Assembly: GCA_016794365.1 (NCBI GenBank)
Contig: JAEUKB010000037.1
Location: forward strand, 62,001 to 126,000
From: Myxococcales bacterium
GTDB taxonomy: Bacteria; Myxococcota_A; Polyangia; Palsa-1104; JAEUJZ01
Direction of reading: 5' to 3'
DNA length: 64,000 nt
Below the pieces are notes generated by a model. It saw only the letters and a list, made by a program, of their open reading frames with translations, did no database searches and was not told the DNA's origin. Of this stretch, positions 18,133-27,242 are shown one piece after another. How positions within the stretch are numbered: position 1 is the first letter of the stretch; each line of letters begins with the position of its first letter. The translations under genes were made by a program, and so were the position numbers.

Positions 18133-18235
18133 GCGTGGAACAGGTCGTGGAACGCGTGGAACAGCCGTGGAACGCGTGGAACAGGTCGTGGAACGCGTGG
18201 AACAGGTCGTGGAACGCGTGGAACAGCCGTGGAAC
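18133..18235. repeat. tandem array, five 20-21-bp units built from GTGGAAC
   Basis: Five units alternate between GCGTGGAACAG+GTCGTGGAAC (21 bases) and GCGTGGAACAG+CCGTGGAAC (20 bases); the heptamer GTGGAAC occurs ten times. The array lies upstream of fmdB and of the ABC operon that runs the other way, so it occupies their shared intergenic space. Confidence 0.95.
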
Positions 18236-18338
18236 ATGAACGTGCGGGCGTGGAGCCGGGCCTAGGCGGACTGAGAGAAGCAAACAGCCCAATAAACGCT
18301 TGCGCTTTTGGCCTGGCTTCAGCGATAAGCTCGTCGCT

Positions 18339-19100
18339 GTGATTGCTCTTGACGGCATCAGGAAGCTGCACCTAGATCCGGTTCAACCGCCGGTTTTCGA
18401 CGGAATTTCGCTGCGGATTGCCGAAGGCGAAACGTGCGGTCTGTGCGGGCCGGGTGCGTCGGGAAAGAGCCTGCTGCTCAAGATCATCTGCGGTCTGGTT
18501 CGACCCGAGCACGGTACCGTCGAAGTCGCGGGACGGGATCTTGGGCTGGCGTCGCCGGATGAGCTGCGCTCGATTCAGTCGCGGATCGGCTACTTGTTTC
18601 AGAACAACGCGCTGTTTGACTCGATGACGGTGCAGGAAAATGTGGCGTTTCCGCTGCGTCAGCGGCTGCGACTTGGACAAGAAGCGCTCGACGAGCAGCA
18701 GATCTTGGCGCGTGTGAGTGAGTCGCTGCGCGGAGTCGGTCTGGCGACGCATGCGGCCAAAATGCCGTCGCAGCTCTCGGGCGGACAGCGCAAGCGGGTG
18801 GCGCTGGCTCGTGCGGTGGTGGCGCGGCCTCCGCTGCTGATTTACGACGAGCCGACGGCGGGACTTGATCCGGTGACGACGGCAAAGATCTACGATCTGC
18901 TCGGCACGGAGCAGAAGCTGACGAAGAGCACGACGCTGATTGTGTCGAGTGACATCGACGCGCTGCGGCGGTTTTCCGACCGGATGCTGATGGTGTATCG
19001 CGGCAGGCTCTGCTACGACGGTCCATCGGCGGATATGGATGAAAGCGCAAGTCCCGTGGTGCGTCAGTTTGTGCGGGGCGAGCTGGAGGGTCCGTTATGA
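18339..19100 (+). CDS. ABC transporter ATP-binding protein (MlaF-like)
   Basis: A 253-residue ABC ATPase. It has Walker A GPGASGKS (near residue 37), the signature LSGGQRKRVALARAVV, Walker B LLIYDEPTAG, a D-loop and a late serine replacing the switch histidine (IVSSDID where VTHD is usual). The length and the two following MlaE-type permeases point to a lipid or solvent-tolerance transporter. GTG 18339 (VIALDGIRKL) fits the family start; a TTG at 18300 would add 13 residues. It overlaps the first permease as ATGA. Confidence 0.82.
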   Translation: MIALDGIRKLHLDPVQPPVFDGISLRIAEGETCGLCGPGASGKSLLLKIICGLVRPEHGTVEVAGRDLGLASPDELRSIQSRIGYLFQNNALFDSMTVQENVAFPLRQRLRLGQEALDEQQILARVSESLRGVGLATHAAKMPSQLSGGQRKRVALARAVVARPPLLIYDEPTAGLDPVTTAKIYDLLGTEQKLTKSTTLIVSSDIDALRRFSDRMLMVYRGRLCYDGPSADMDESASPVVRQFVRGELEGPL

Positions 19101-19867
19101 CGCGGGCGCTGCTGACGCTGGGAATGGTGGTGCTGTCGCTGTGTCGCGAAGTCGGCGGAATGGCGCTGCTCGGCTTTTACACCTTCGTGAACCTTCTGCG
19201 TGGACGGTTCGATGCAAAAGAGCTGGTGCGCAACCTGTACAAAATGGGCGTCGTGTCGGTGCCGATCGTGTCGCTGACCGCGCTGTTTACCGGCGGAACG
19301 ATGGTGATTCAGTCGGGCATCTTCGTGCAGCGCTTTCAAGCGTACGGGCTGCTCGGCTGGGGAACGGGCTATGCGGTGCTGCGCGAGGTCGGTCCGATCC
19401 TGATCGGGCTGATGTTTTCGGGTCGCGTCGGGGCAAACAATGCAGCGGACCTTGGATCGATGGTGGTGACCGAGCAGGTTGATGGGCTGCGCGCGCTGGC
19501 GATCGAGCCGATTCCGTATCTGATTGTGCCGCGCGTGCTGGCGATGATGCTGGCGATGTTTTGCTTGCTTGTACTCGGTGATGCGGTGGCCATCGGTGGA
19601 GGAATGCTGTTTGGAAAGCTGCTGCTTGGCGTCGATTATGCGTCGTTTTACGCAAGCTTCGTCGATGCCATCAAGCTGTGGGATGTGACGGTGGGACTGC
19701 TCAAAGGTACGTTTTTTGCGCTGATGATTGCGCTGACGAGCTGTCACTACGGGCTGAGCGTCAAAGGCGGCGCTGTGGGTGTCGGGCAGTCGGTCAACGA
19801 TGCGGTGGTTGCGGCGGCGCTGCTCATCATGGTGTCCGACGACATTTGGACGATGGTGCTGCGATGA
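19097..19867 (+). CDS. MlaE-family ABC permease, first copy
   Basis: A 256-residue inner-membrane permease with about five or six hydrophobic segments. The family core is LREVGPILIGLMFSGRVGAN followed by LGSMVVTEQVDGLRALAIEP, which is the most conserved part of MlaE/YrbE. MlaE moves phospholipids between the membranes together with an MCE protein. It overlaps the ATPase gene by ATGA and the second permease also by ATGA (19864-19867), so the three form a tightly coupled unit. No MCE-domain gene is present in the operon. Confidence 0.85.
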   Translation: MTRALLTLGMVVLSLCREVGGMALLGFYTFVNLLRGRFDAKELVRNLYKMGVVSVPIVSLTALFTGGTMVIQSGIFVQRFQAYGLLGWGTGYAVLREVGPILIGLMFSGRVGANNAADLGSMVVTEQVDGLRALAIEPIPYLIVPRVLAMMLAMFCLLVLGDAVAIGGGMLFGKLLLGVDYASFYASFVDAIKLWDVTVGLLKGTFFALMIALTSCHYGLSVKGGAVGVGQSVNDAVVAAALLIMVSDDIWTMVLR

Positions 19868-20646
19868 AGTCCCAGCGAGCGCTGACCAGCTGGGCTGCCA
19901 GTCTGCGGACCCAGGCGACGCAGCTTGGACAGATTGCGATGCTGGTCTGCGTCGGAGCGGTGCGGGCTCGTCGTCCCAAAGGAGAGCTGCTGCGTCAGCT
20001 CTATCAGGTCGGCAATCGCTCGCTGCTGTTTGTGCTGGTGACGCTGGGCTTTACCGGCATGGTGCTGGTGTTTCAAAGCTGTCTTCAGCTATCGAGGGTG
20101 ACCGGGGATCTGAGCCAGGTCGGCGGCGAGTTTATCAAGTACCTGGTTCACGAGTTTGGTCCGTCGCTGACCGCGATGATGCTGGCGACGCGCGTCGGTG
20201 CTGGCATTGCGGCAGAGATTGGCTCGATGGTGGTGACCGAGCAGGTCGATGCGCTGCGCATGTGCGGTGTCGAGCCCGTCGAGTATCTGCTGGTGCCGCG
20301 CTTTTTGGCGACGCTCGCGATGACGCTGCTGCTCGCGGTGTTTGGTGTGCTGTCGGCGGTGATGATGGGCGCATTTACCGCGCATCAGACCTTCCACGTT
20401 CCGTATTCGGTGTTTTTGGATCTGAGCAAGGTGAAGCTGCCCGACGTGCTGACCGGCTGTATCAAGGCGCTCAGCTACGGCGCAGCGATCCCGATCGTCA
20501 GCGGTTTTTGCGGGCTGCGCACACACGGAGGCTCCGAAGGCGTGGGCTGGGCGACGACGCGCGCGGTGGTTTCGTCTTCGTTTGCGGTGATCGTGCTCGA
20601 CTTTTTGATCTCTGCGCTGGCACTTTTATCGTGGCAGTCGATGTAA
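19864..20646 (+). CDS. MlaE-family ABC permease, second copy
   Basis: A 260-residue paralogue of the preceding permease, sharing GSMVVTEQVDALRMCGVEP and the EFGPSLTAMMLATRVGAG loop. Starting at 19864 keeps the ATGA overlap and yields a normal family length. Two different permeases behind one ATPase suggest a heterodimeric transporter, whereas the classical Mla system uses a homodimer. After it comes a 126-base gap to the protease gene, perhaps with that gene's promoter. Confidence 0.85.
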   Translation: MKSQRALTSWAASLRTQATQLGQIAMLVCVGAVRARRPKGELLRQLYQVGNRSLLFVLVTLGFTGMVLVFQSCLQLSRVTGDLSQVGGEFIKYLVHEFGPSLTAMMLATRVGAGIAAEIGSMVVTEQVDALRMCGVEPVEYLLVPRFLATLAMTLLLAVFGVLSAVMMGAFTAHQTFHVPYSVFLDLSKVKLPDVLTGCIKALSYGAAIPIVSGFCGLRTHGGSEGVGWATTRAVVSSSFAVIVLDFLISALALLSWQSM

Positions 20647-20772
20647 GAAATGATGGCTATATTTCCCGTCGAGCGGATGAAGCGATGGCATCACATCATG
20701 TAGAGTCGTCTCTTTTGCCCATTCGGGCCGCGTGATGGATAATTTTTAGGTGTTTGATAGGGAGTTCCCAAG

Positions 20773-23700
20773 GTGCCTGATGAGACGCCGGAGCTGCGAA
20801 TGAAACGCTTTCTAAAAGTTGGTGTCGTTGCGATGGCTGCCTGCTTTGCGCTGGCACTGACTGTTTCCCGACGCGGGCCCGCGATGATGGTCGGGCTGGG
20901 ACGCACGATTGGCGCACCGTCAGCAGATCGCAAGCCGTACGACCTGCAAAATCGACTGACGACGTTCAATCAGACGCTCGGTCGGGTGCTGGAAGCCTAC
21001 GTCGATCCCAGCCGCGTCGATCCCAAGCAGATGCTGCTGTCGGCGCTGGAATCGATCCAAAAGCAGGTCGCCGAGGTGATGATCGAGTCGTTCCCGGAAC
21101 AAAACCGCGTCGTCGTTCGCGTCGATACAGCGGTTCGGGAATTTAGCATCGAGCATGTCGATTCTCCGTGGGCGATGGCGCCGAAGATGCAGGAGATTTA
21201 CGACTTCATCATCCAGCATCTGCTGCCCGGCACCGACAGTGAGACTCTGCGCAACATCGAGTACGCAGCGACGAACGGCATGTTATCGACGCTGGATCCT
21301 CACTCGCTGCTGCTCGATCCGCAGACGTATCAAGAGATGAAAGTCTCGACGAGCGGACGGTTTGGTGGACTCGGCATCGTGATTCGCATCTTGAACGGCT
21401 CGCTGACGGTGGCTCGTCCGATGAAGGACACACCCGCGTGGGAAGCCGGAGTCCGTCGCTACGATCGCATCGTCAAGATCGACAAAGACTGGACGGCGAA
21501 CATGGCGCTAAACGATGCGGTGCAGCGTCTGCGCGGAGATCCCGATACCAAGGTCGAAGTCTGGTTCGAGCGCGACGGAGAAAAGCAGCTTCGTAAGATC
21601 GTTCTCAAGCGCGCAGAGATCCGGGTTCAGACGGTGACTTCGCGGGTTCTTTCGACGGCAGCCGGTCCAGTTGGCTACATCCGTCTGTCGCAGTTTTCGC
21701 AAAAGAGCGACGAAGAGCTCAAGCAAGCGCTGGCGGACATGAGCAGCAAGCAGCCGCTGCGCGGTCTGGTGCTCGATCTGCGACACGATCCGGGCGGACT
21801 GCTCGACAAAGCCATCAAGATTGCGGACGAGTTTTTGGAATCGGGAACGATCGTCACGACCGTCGGATATGCCAACAAACGTCGGGAAGAGACACGTGCG
21901 GAAGCAGCGGCTCAGCCTCGCATTCCGATGGCGGTGCTGGTCGATGGTCAATCGGCGTCAGCGTCGGAGATTGTGGCGGGAGCGCTCAAAAACCTGGATC
22001 GCGCGGTGATCATCGGCAGTCGGACGTTTGGTAAAGGCTCGGTGCAGGTGCTGATGGACAATCCCGACGGGTCGGCGCTGAAGCTGACGATCGCGCAGTA
22101 TCTGACGCCGGGCGATCTGTCGATTCAGTCGGTCGGCATCATGCCGGACATCATGCTCGATCCGATGGTGGTCCAAAAAGACAACCTGGCGCTGTTCCGA
22201 ACCTACAAAGGGACGCGAGAGCAAGATCTCGATGCGCACTTGACGTCGCAGAACACGCGCACCAACGAAAAGCCCGTCGAGACGATGCGCTACATCTGGG
22301 TAGAGCCGCCGAAGAAAGCGACACCGCCCAAAGGAAAAGCGGCGCTGCTGACGGACAGCGACAAAAAGAACGGACTGCCGCAGGGCGAAGACGACGATGA
22401 CGATGAGGCAGCGACGCTGCCCGACGATGAAGACGAGCCCTTTGATGACTACACGATCCAGTACGCGCGCGATTTGATGGCGTCGGTGCAGGGTTATCGT
22501 CGGCATGAGATCCTGAACTCGGCCAAAGACTTCTTTGTTCGTCGTCAAGCGAGCGAGCAGAGTCGGCTGGTCGAGGCGCTGCGCAAGCAAGGAATCGACT
22601 GGGCTCCGGTGGGCAATCAAGCGGCGATGCCAGAGCTCACCGCGACGGTGACGACCGATAAGCCGAACAACCTGGCCAAAGCGGGCGAAAAGATGATCTT
22701 TACTGCGACGGTGACCAATCGCGGACAAGGCGTCGCGGGTCAGGTCCGGGCGCAGATCAAGAGCGACAACTACCTGTACGAAGATCGCGAGTTTGTCTTC
22801 GGACGGATTGCGCCGGGTGAGACCAAGACCTGGGCGATTCCGATCACGGTGCCGAAGGACACGCTGCCTCGGCTGGATACAGTGAAGGTTCAGTTCTTCG
22901 AGGAGCATGGCAAAGTGCCGTCGCCACAAGTGCTCAAGGTTCAGCTTCAGGGCATGGATCGGCCTCGGTTTGCGTACAGCTATCAGTTCATTGACGATGG
23001 AGCCGAAGCGAACCGCGACGGACTGCTTCAAAAGGGTGAGACGGTGCGGCTGCGGGTGCTGATCAAGAACACCGGCGCAGGCAAGGCCGCCAAGCCGCTG
23101 GCGCTGCTGCACAATCGGTCCGGCGAGGGCGTGATGGTCAACAAAGGCCGTTACGAGCTGGAAGCGATGGCTCCCGGCGAGCAGCGCGCGATGGACTTTA
23201 CGTTCGAGGTAAAGCCCGACTTTTCCGAAAACACGGCACGCGTCGAGCTGCAGGTGTGGGATTTCGCGCTGCACGAAGGGGTGACCGACAAGCTGGCATT
23301 CCCGATTTTGGAAAGTCGGCAAAGCGTAGAGGCTCGGAGCGGAACCATCGTGGCGAACAAAGAACTGGTGGTTCGCGTTGGTGCATCAGCGACGGCAGCT
23401 GAGGTTGGAAAAGTGCCGCAAGGCGCGCGCTTCAAGGTCACGGGTCGCTTGGCTGACTATGTTCGCGTTGAGCTAGAGCCCAATCGTCCGGGCTTTGTTC
23501 CGGCGCAGCTCGTCAGTGAGACCTCGCAGCCTGCCGACGCCAATCCGTCGCTACAGCTTGTCTGGCAAGCAACGCCGCCGCTGCTCGACGTGAAGGCTCC
23601 GCTGGCGGTGGATCAGTCCTCGATACGTCTGTCGGTGGTGGCCCGCGATGAGGAACAAGTGCTCGACAGCTACGTCGTGGTGTCCAATCGCGTCGCCAAG

Positions 23701-23907
23701 ATCGAGCACCGCAAGGTCTTTTATCGCAGCAATCGCAACGGTCCGATGACCAAAGAGATGCAGTTTGACGCCAACGTGCCGCTCTGGCCCGGTGTCAACA
23801 TCGTAAACGTCGTGGCTCGTCAGTCGGGACAGGTTCAGTCGCTGCACACGATGGTGATCAATCGACTGACCGACGAAGCGACTCGTACCGCACAAGCGGC
23901 TCAATAA
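20773..23907 (+). CDS. multidomain S41 C-terminal processing protease
   Basis: A 1044-residue exported CtpA-type protease, more than twice the usual size. A membrane segment lies near the N-terminus; a PDZ domain (about residues 190-260, GGLGIVIRILNGSLTVARP) precedes the S41 domain, whose Ser-Lys dyad is visible as Ser396 in QSASASEIV and Lys421 in FGKGSVQ. An acidic linker (near residue 540) leads to CARDB-like beta domains (about 625-840), an SH3-like domain (about 860-910, KELVVRVGASATAAEVGKVP) and a last beta domain. GTG 20773 was used; ATG 20800 with GGAG upstream is equally good. Confidence 0.85.
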   Translation: MPDETPELRMKRFLKVGVVAMAACFALALTVSRRGPAMMVGLGRTIGAPSADRKPYDLQNRLTTFNQTLGRVLEAYVDPSRVDPKQMLLSALESIQKQVAEVMIESFPEQNRVVVRVDTAVREFSIEHVDSPWAMAPKMQEIYDFIIQHLLPGTDSETLRNIEYAATNGMLSTLDPHSLLLDPQTYQEMKVSTSGRFGGLGIVIRILNGSLTVARPMKDTPAWEAGVRRYDRIVKIDKDWTANMALNDAVQRLRGDPDTKVEVWFERDGEKQLRKIVLKRAEIRVQTVTSRVLSTAAGPVGYIRLSQFSQKSDEELKQALADMSSKQPLRGLVLDLRHDPGGLLDKAIKIADEFLESGTIVTTVGYANKRREETRAEAAAQPRIPMAVLVDGQSASASEIVAGALKNLDRAVIIGSRTFGKGSVQVLMDNPDGSALKLTIAQYLTPGDLSIQSVGIMPDIMLDPMVVQKDNLALFRTYKGTREQDLDAHLTSQNTRTNEKPVETMRYIWVEPPKKATPPKGKAALLTDSDKKNGLPQGEDDDDDEAATLPDDEDEPFDDYTIQYARDLMASVQGYRRHEILNSAKDFFVRRQASEQSRLVEALRKQGIDWAPVGNQAAMPELTATVTTDKPNNLAKAGEKMIFTATVTNRGQGVAGQVRAQIKSDNYLYEDREFVFGRIAPGETKTWAIPITVPKDTLPRLDTVKVQFFEEHGKVPSPQVLKVQLQGMDRPRFAYSYQFIDDGAEANRDGLLQKGETVRLRVLIKNTGAGKAAKPLALLHNRSGEGVMVNKGRYELEAMAPGEQRAMDFTFEVKPDFSENTARVELQVWDFALHEGVTDKLAFPILESRQSVEARSGTIVANKELVVRVGASATAAEVGKVPQGARFKVTGRLADYVRVELEPNRPGFVPAQLVSETSQPADANPSLQLVWQATPPLLDVKAPLAVDQSSIRLSVVARDEEQVLDSYVVVSNRVAKIEHRKVFYRSNRNGPMTKEMQFDANVPLWPGVNIVNVVARQSGQVQSLHTMVINRLTDEATRTAQAAQ

Positions 23908-23919
23908 CTTGCACAGCTC

Positions 23920-24960
23920 ATGACCTGGACGCCTTCCATTCCGCTGAGCGCCGAAGCTGCGGCAGTTCACGCTGCGGCGACGCCGATTGACCTTCACACC
24001 GACACCATCAAGTTCATCAGCCGTGGCTATGACTTTTTGGCCGAGCACGATCCGTCGTGGATGGTCAAAGGCATCGGTGGTCACGTCGATTTACCGAGGC
24101 TGCGCGCTGGAAACATGGCGGGCCTGTTCTTCGGGATCTGGACGTTTCCCAAGCCGGAAGTGGGCTGTCTCGCTGAAGCGCACCGTCAGATCGACGCGCT
24201 GGAAAAAGCAGCGCAAGCGGGGGCGTTTCGGCTGTGTCGGACCGCTGATGACATCGTGACGGCGCGACAGCAGGGACAAGTGGCTGCGCTGTGCGGAATC
24301 GAAGGCGCGCACTGTCTGGAACGCGGCGAGCGCAACCAAGTCGTGCTCGAGCGGCTGCTCTCTCTCGGGCGTCGTGGCGTGCGCTATCTGGGACTTTTGC
24401 ACTTTAGCCGCAATGCGCTCGGGGCACCGGCGATGGGCTGGGGACAAGATGCCAGCATGGGCCTGACGGCGCTCGGCTGCGAGATCGTCGATGCGTGTCG
24501 AGACACTGGCATCCTGATCGATCTGGCGCACATCAATCGCAGAGGATTTTTCGACGCAGTGGCTCGCAAGCCGGGTCCGCTTTTGGTCAGTCACACTGGC
24601 GTCGCGGGCGTGACACCACACTGGCGCAACATCGACGATGAACAGGTTCGCGCAGTCGCGGATTCCGGCGGTGTGATCGGCGTCATCTTCGCGCCGCGCT
24701 TTTTGGGGCAAGACGGGCTCGACGGAGTGGTCGCACATCTTCAGCACTTGCTGTCGGTGGCTGGACCTGACGCGGTGGCGCTCGGTTCGGACTGGGATGG
24801 CTTCATTCGTCCCACCAAAGGCCTGTCGAGTCCCACCGAGCTGCCCAACTTGACCGAAGCGCTGCTGCGTGCGGGCCTGTCCGCAGCGACGATTCACAAG
24901 ATTTTAGGCGACAACGTGCTGCGACTGCTGCGCGCGGTTCCTCCCAAGCTGGCTGCCTGA
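23920..24960 (+). CDS. membrane dipeptidase (peptidase M19)
   Basis: A 346-residue renal-dipeptidase-type zinc enzyme. The metal site is recognisable: IDLHTDT near residue 25 (HxD), CGIEGAHCL with the bridging glutamate near residue 128, and LVSHTGVAGVTPHWRN near residue 224 (His), then ALGSDWDGFIRPTKGL near the end. Members cleave dipeptides, including those with D-amino acids, so a role in cell-wall or peptide recycling is plausible. It follows the protease after 12 bases, suggesting co-transcription. Confidence 0.87.
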   Translation: MTWTPSIPLSAEAAAVHAAATPIDLHTDTIKFISRGYDFLAEHDPSWMVKGIGGHVDLPRLRAGNMAGLFFGIWTFPKPEVGCLAEAHRQIDALEKAAQAGAFRLCRTADDIVTARQQGQVAALCGIEGAHCLERGERNQVVLERLLSLGRRGVRYLGLLHFSRNALGAPAMGWGQDASMGLTALGCEIVDACRDTGILIDLAHINRRGFFDAVARKPGPLLVSHTGVAGVTPHWRNIDDEQVRAVADSGGVIGVIFAPRFLGQDGLDGVVAHLQHLLSVAGPDAVALGSDWDGFIRPTKGLSSPTELPNLTEALLRAGLSAATIHKILGDNVLRLLRAVPPKLAA

Positions 24961-25003
24961 CGGTGGCTGATCCTCTTTCTCTCCACGCGAATCGAAGCGA
25001 CAC

Positions 25004-25909
25004 ATGCGCATTGCCGAGCGACTTCAGAAGCCTTCGCCCAGCTACTCGTTTGAGTTTTTTCCGCCGAAAACCGAGGCTGGACTCAGCAACCTGCTTGAGA
25101 CGCTGCGTGACCTGCGCGACCTCGATCCGTCGTTTGTCTCGATGACCTACGGCGCGGGCGGATCGACTCAGCGCACGACGACGGAGCTGACCGCACGCAT
25201 CAAGCATGAGATCGGCATCGAAGCGATGGCGCACCTGACCTGTGTTGGACACAGTCAAGCGGAGCTGGCGCAGACGCTCGATGCACTGGCGCAAGCCGGA
25301 ATCGACAACGTGCTGGCGCTGCGCGGCGATCGTCCAAGTCCTGTGCCCGATGTGAGCGAGCGTGTCAGCCTCGATACAGCGCAGCCTTCCGACGAGTTTT
25401 CCTACGCCAGTCAGCTTGTGCAGTTTATGCGCAGTGATCGCAAGCGCTGGCCGTTTTGCATCGGTGGCGCGTGCTATCCCGAAGGTCACATTGAGTGTCT
25501 GCGACGCGAAGATGATCTGCGGCACCTCGCTGAAAAGGTCGAATCAGGCACCGAGTTTCTGATCACGCAGCTCTTTTTCGACAACGCGTTCTACTTCGAC
25601 TTCGTGCAGCGAGCGCAGTCAAATCGTGTCCGCGTTCCGATCGTGCCCGGCATCATGCCGATTACCAGCTTCGAGCAAGTCGAGCGCTTTACCCGGCTGT
25701 GCGGAGCCACGATTCCGATGCGGCTGCGGCTCCAGCTGGAGCGATACCAGCGCGATCCCGAAGCCATCTTGGAGCTGGGCGTGGCGCACGCGACCGTACA
25801 GTGTACGGAGCTTCTGTCCCGAGGCGCACCCGGCATTCACTTTTTTACCCTCAACAAAAGCCGCGCAACCCGGATGATTCTGACGGCGCTGCGCTCGCTG
25901 TCGCGCTGA
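25004..25909 (+). CDS. metF: 5,10-methylenetetrahydrofolate reductase
   Basis: A 301-residue flavoprotein making 5-methyltetrahydrofolate for methionine synthesis. The N-terminus SYSFEFFPPKTEAGLSNL contains the catalytic glutamate of the family; FVSMTYGAGGSTQ, HLTCVGHS, NVLALRGDRP and FLITQLFFDN follow in the expected order, and the barrel ends with PGIHFFTLNKS. Length and start agree with MetF. It lies 43 bases after the dipeptidase; no S-box or other riboswitch is evident upstream. Confidence 0.95.
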   Translation: MRIAERLQKPSPSYSFEFFPPKTEAGLSNLLETLRDLRDLDPSFVSMTYGAGGSTQRTTTELTARIKHEIGIEAMAHLTCVGHSQAELAQTLDALAQAGIDNVLALRGDRPSPVPDVSERVSLDTAQPSDEFSYASQLVQFMRSDRKRWPFCIGGACYPEGHIECLRREDDLRHLAEKVESGTEFLITQLFFDNAFYFDFVQRAQSNRVRVPIVPGIMPITSFEQVERFTRLCGATIPMRLRLQLERYQRDPEAILELGVAHATVQCTELLSRGAPGIHFFTLNKSRATRMILTALRSLSR

Positions 25910-25970
25910 TCACGCGCGTGCTGGCTGGCTGGGCGCTGCATGGCTCGCAAAATTTCCCTCGGTAGATCGC

Positions 25971-25998
25971 TTGACAGGTTGCGCTGGGGCGTTAGTTT
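25971..25998 (+). promoter_or_regulatory. candidate sigma-70 promoter of dnaJ
   Basis: TTGACA (25971-25976), a 16-base spacer, then TAGTTT (25993-25998), which lies only about 15 bases before the dnaJ ATG; the mRNA would have a very short leader or none. Confidence 0.45.
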
Positions 25999-26013
25999 GC
26001 AACTTGCCGTTTT

Positions 26014-27192
26014 ATGAGCTCGCAAAAGCGTGACTACTACGAAGTGCTTGGAGTGTCTCGGACTGCCGATGACGCCGAGCTAAAGAAGGCCTACCGTCGG
26101 ATGGCGATGGAATATCATCCCGATCGCCGTCCGGGGGACAAAGAAGCCGAGGAAAAGTTCAAAGAGGCTGCCGAAGCGTACGCGGTCTTGTCCGACAAAG
26201 AAAAGCGGAGCATGTACGACCGCTTCGGACATCAAGGCCCGGCGCAAGGTGGCTTTCATCCCGGCTTCGGAGGCATGGAAGACATCTTTTCGGCCTTCGC
26301 TGACATCTTCAGCGGCGGCGGTGGCTTCCCCGGCTTCGGCGGCGGCGGTCGTCGCGTTCCGCGTGGGGATGACATCGAGATCGAGCTTACGGTGTCGTTT
26401 CTCGATGCAGCCAAGGGTGTAAAGCGCGAGATCGAAATCGATCGTCACAGCGCCTGCGACACCTGCAAAGGCTCAGGTGCCAAGTCGGGAACACAGCCGC
26501 AGCGCTGTCGAACCTGTAACGGTCGCGGTCAAGTCGCACATCAGCAGGGCTTCTTCGTCATCTCGACGACGTGTCCTCAGTGTCGCGGTGCTGGATCGAC
26601 CATCGCGGAAAAGTGCGGAAGCTGCAAAGGCGCGGGCCAAGTCGCTCGGCGAGCATCCGTCAGTGTGACCGTTCCTGCGGGCATTGACGATGGACAGCGA
26701 CTGCGGCTGACCGGGCAAGGGGACGCCAGCTCTCAGACGGGAGGCGAAGCAGGCGATCTGTACGTGCTGATTCGCGTGCAGCCCGATCCTCGCTTTGTGC
26801 GCGACGGAGACGATCTGTGGACCGACGTTCCGCTAACCTTTGCGGAAGCGGCGCTGGGGACGCGCGTGGAAGTGCCGACGCCCGAAGGTGTCGAGACGCT
26901 GGATGTGCCAGCGGGCACGCAGCCGCTGTCCAAGCAAGTGATTTCCGGTCGCGGAATGCCCAATGTCCGAGGTCGTGGACGCGGCAACTTGATCGCTCGC
27001 TTCGTGGTGCTGGTTCCCAAAGACCTGTCTCCCGAAGCCCGCGAGCTGGTCGAAAAGCTAGGACCGCACCTGTATTCGTCGCGGAACTCGGCTTCGCAAG
27101 GAACCGCCGAGGATTCCGACGACGATCAGCACGGCAACGACTCAGACAAGGGCTCTGTGTTCGATCGCCTGTTCCGCAAGAAGAAGAAGTAA
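26014..27192 (+). CDS. dnaJ: chaperone DnaJ
   Basis: A 392-residue type I DnaJ that stimulates DnaK ATPase and hands over unfolded clients. The J domain (residues 1-70) has YHPDRRPGD with the HPD motif; a Gly/Phe-rich stretch follows ([20 protein letters not shown]); four zinc-finger repeats are seen at about residues 148-212 ([32 protein letters not shown]); then the two substrate-binding domains. The acidic C-terminal tail is followed by KKKK. No dnaK lies nearby. No ribosome-binding site is evident, in keeping with a short leader. Confidence 0.97.
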   Translation: MSSQKRDYYEVLGVSRTADDAELKKAYRRMAMEYHPDRRPGDKEAEEKFKEAAEAYAVLSDKEKRSMYDRFGHQGPAQGGFHPGFGGMEDIFSAFADIFSGGGGFPGFGGGGRRVPRGDDIEIELTVSFLDAAKGVKREIEIDRHSACDTCKGSGAKSGTQPQRCRTCNGRGQVAHQQGFFVISTTCPQCRGAGSTIAEKCGSCKGAGQVARRASVSVTVPAGIDDGQRLRLTGQGDASSQTGGEAGDLYVLIRVQPDPRFVRDGDDLWTDVPLTFAEAALGTRVEVPTPEGVETLDVPAGTQPLSKQVISGRGMPNVRGRGRGNLIARFVVLVPKDLSPEARELVEKLGPHLYSSRNSASQGTAEDSDDDQHGNDSDKGSVFDRLFRKKKK

Positions 27193-27242
27193 CCACGTCG
27201 CACAAGCCTTGGCCTTGCAAAAAGTCGTGCTATAAGCCGCCC

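Noticed and set aside
21958..23322. A 454-codon minus-strand frame inside the S41 protease gene
   Set aside because: Arg/His/Leu-rich translation mirroring codon positions of the protease; no domain or start signal.
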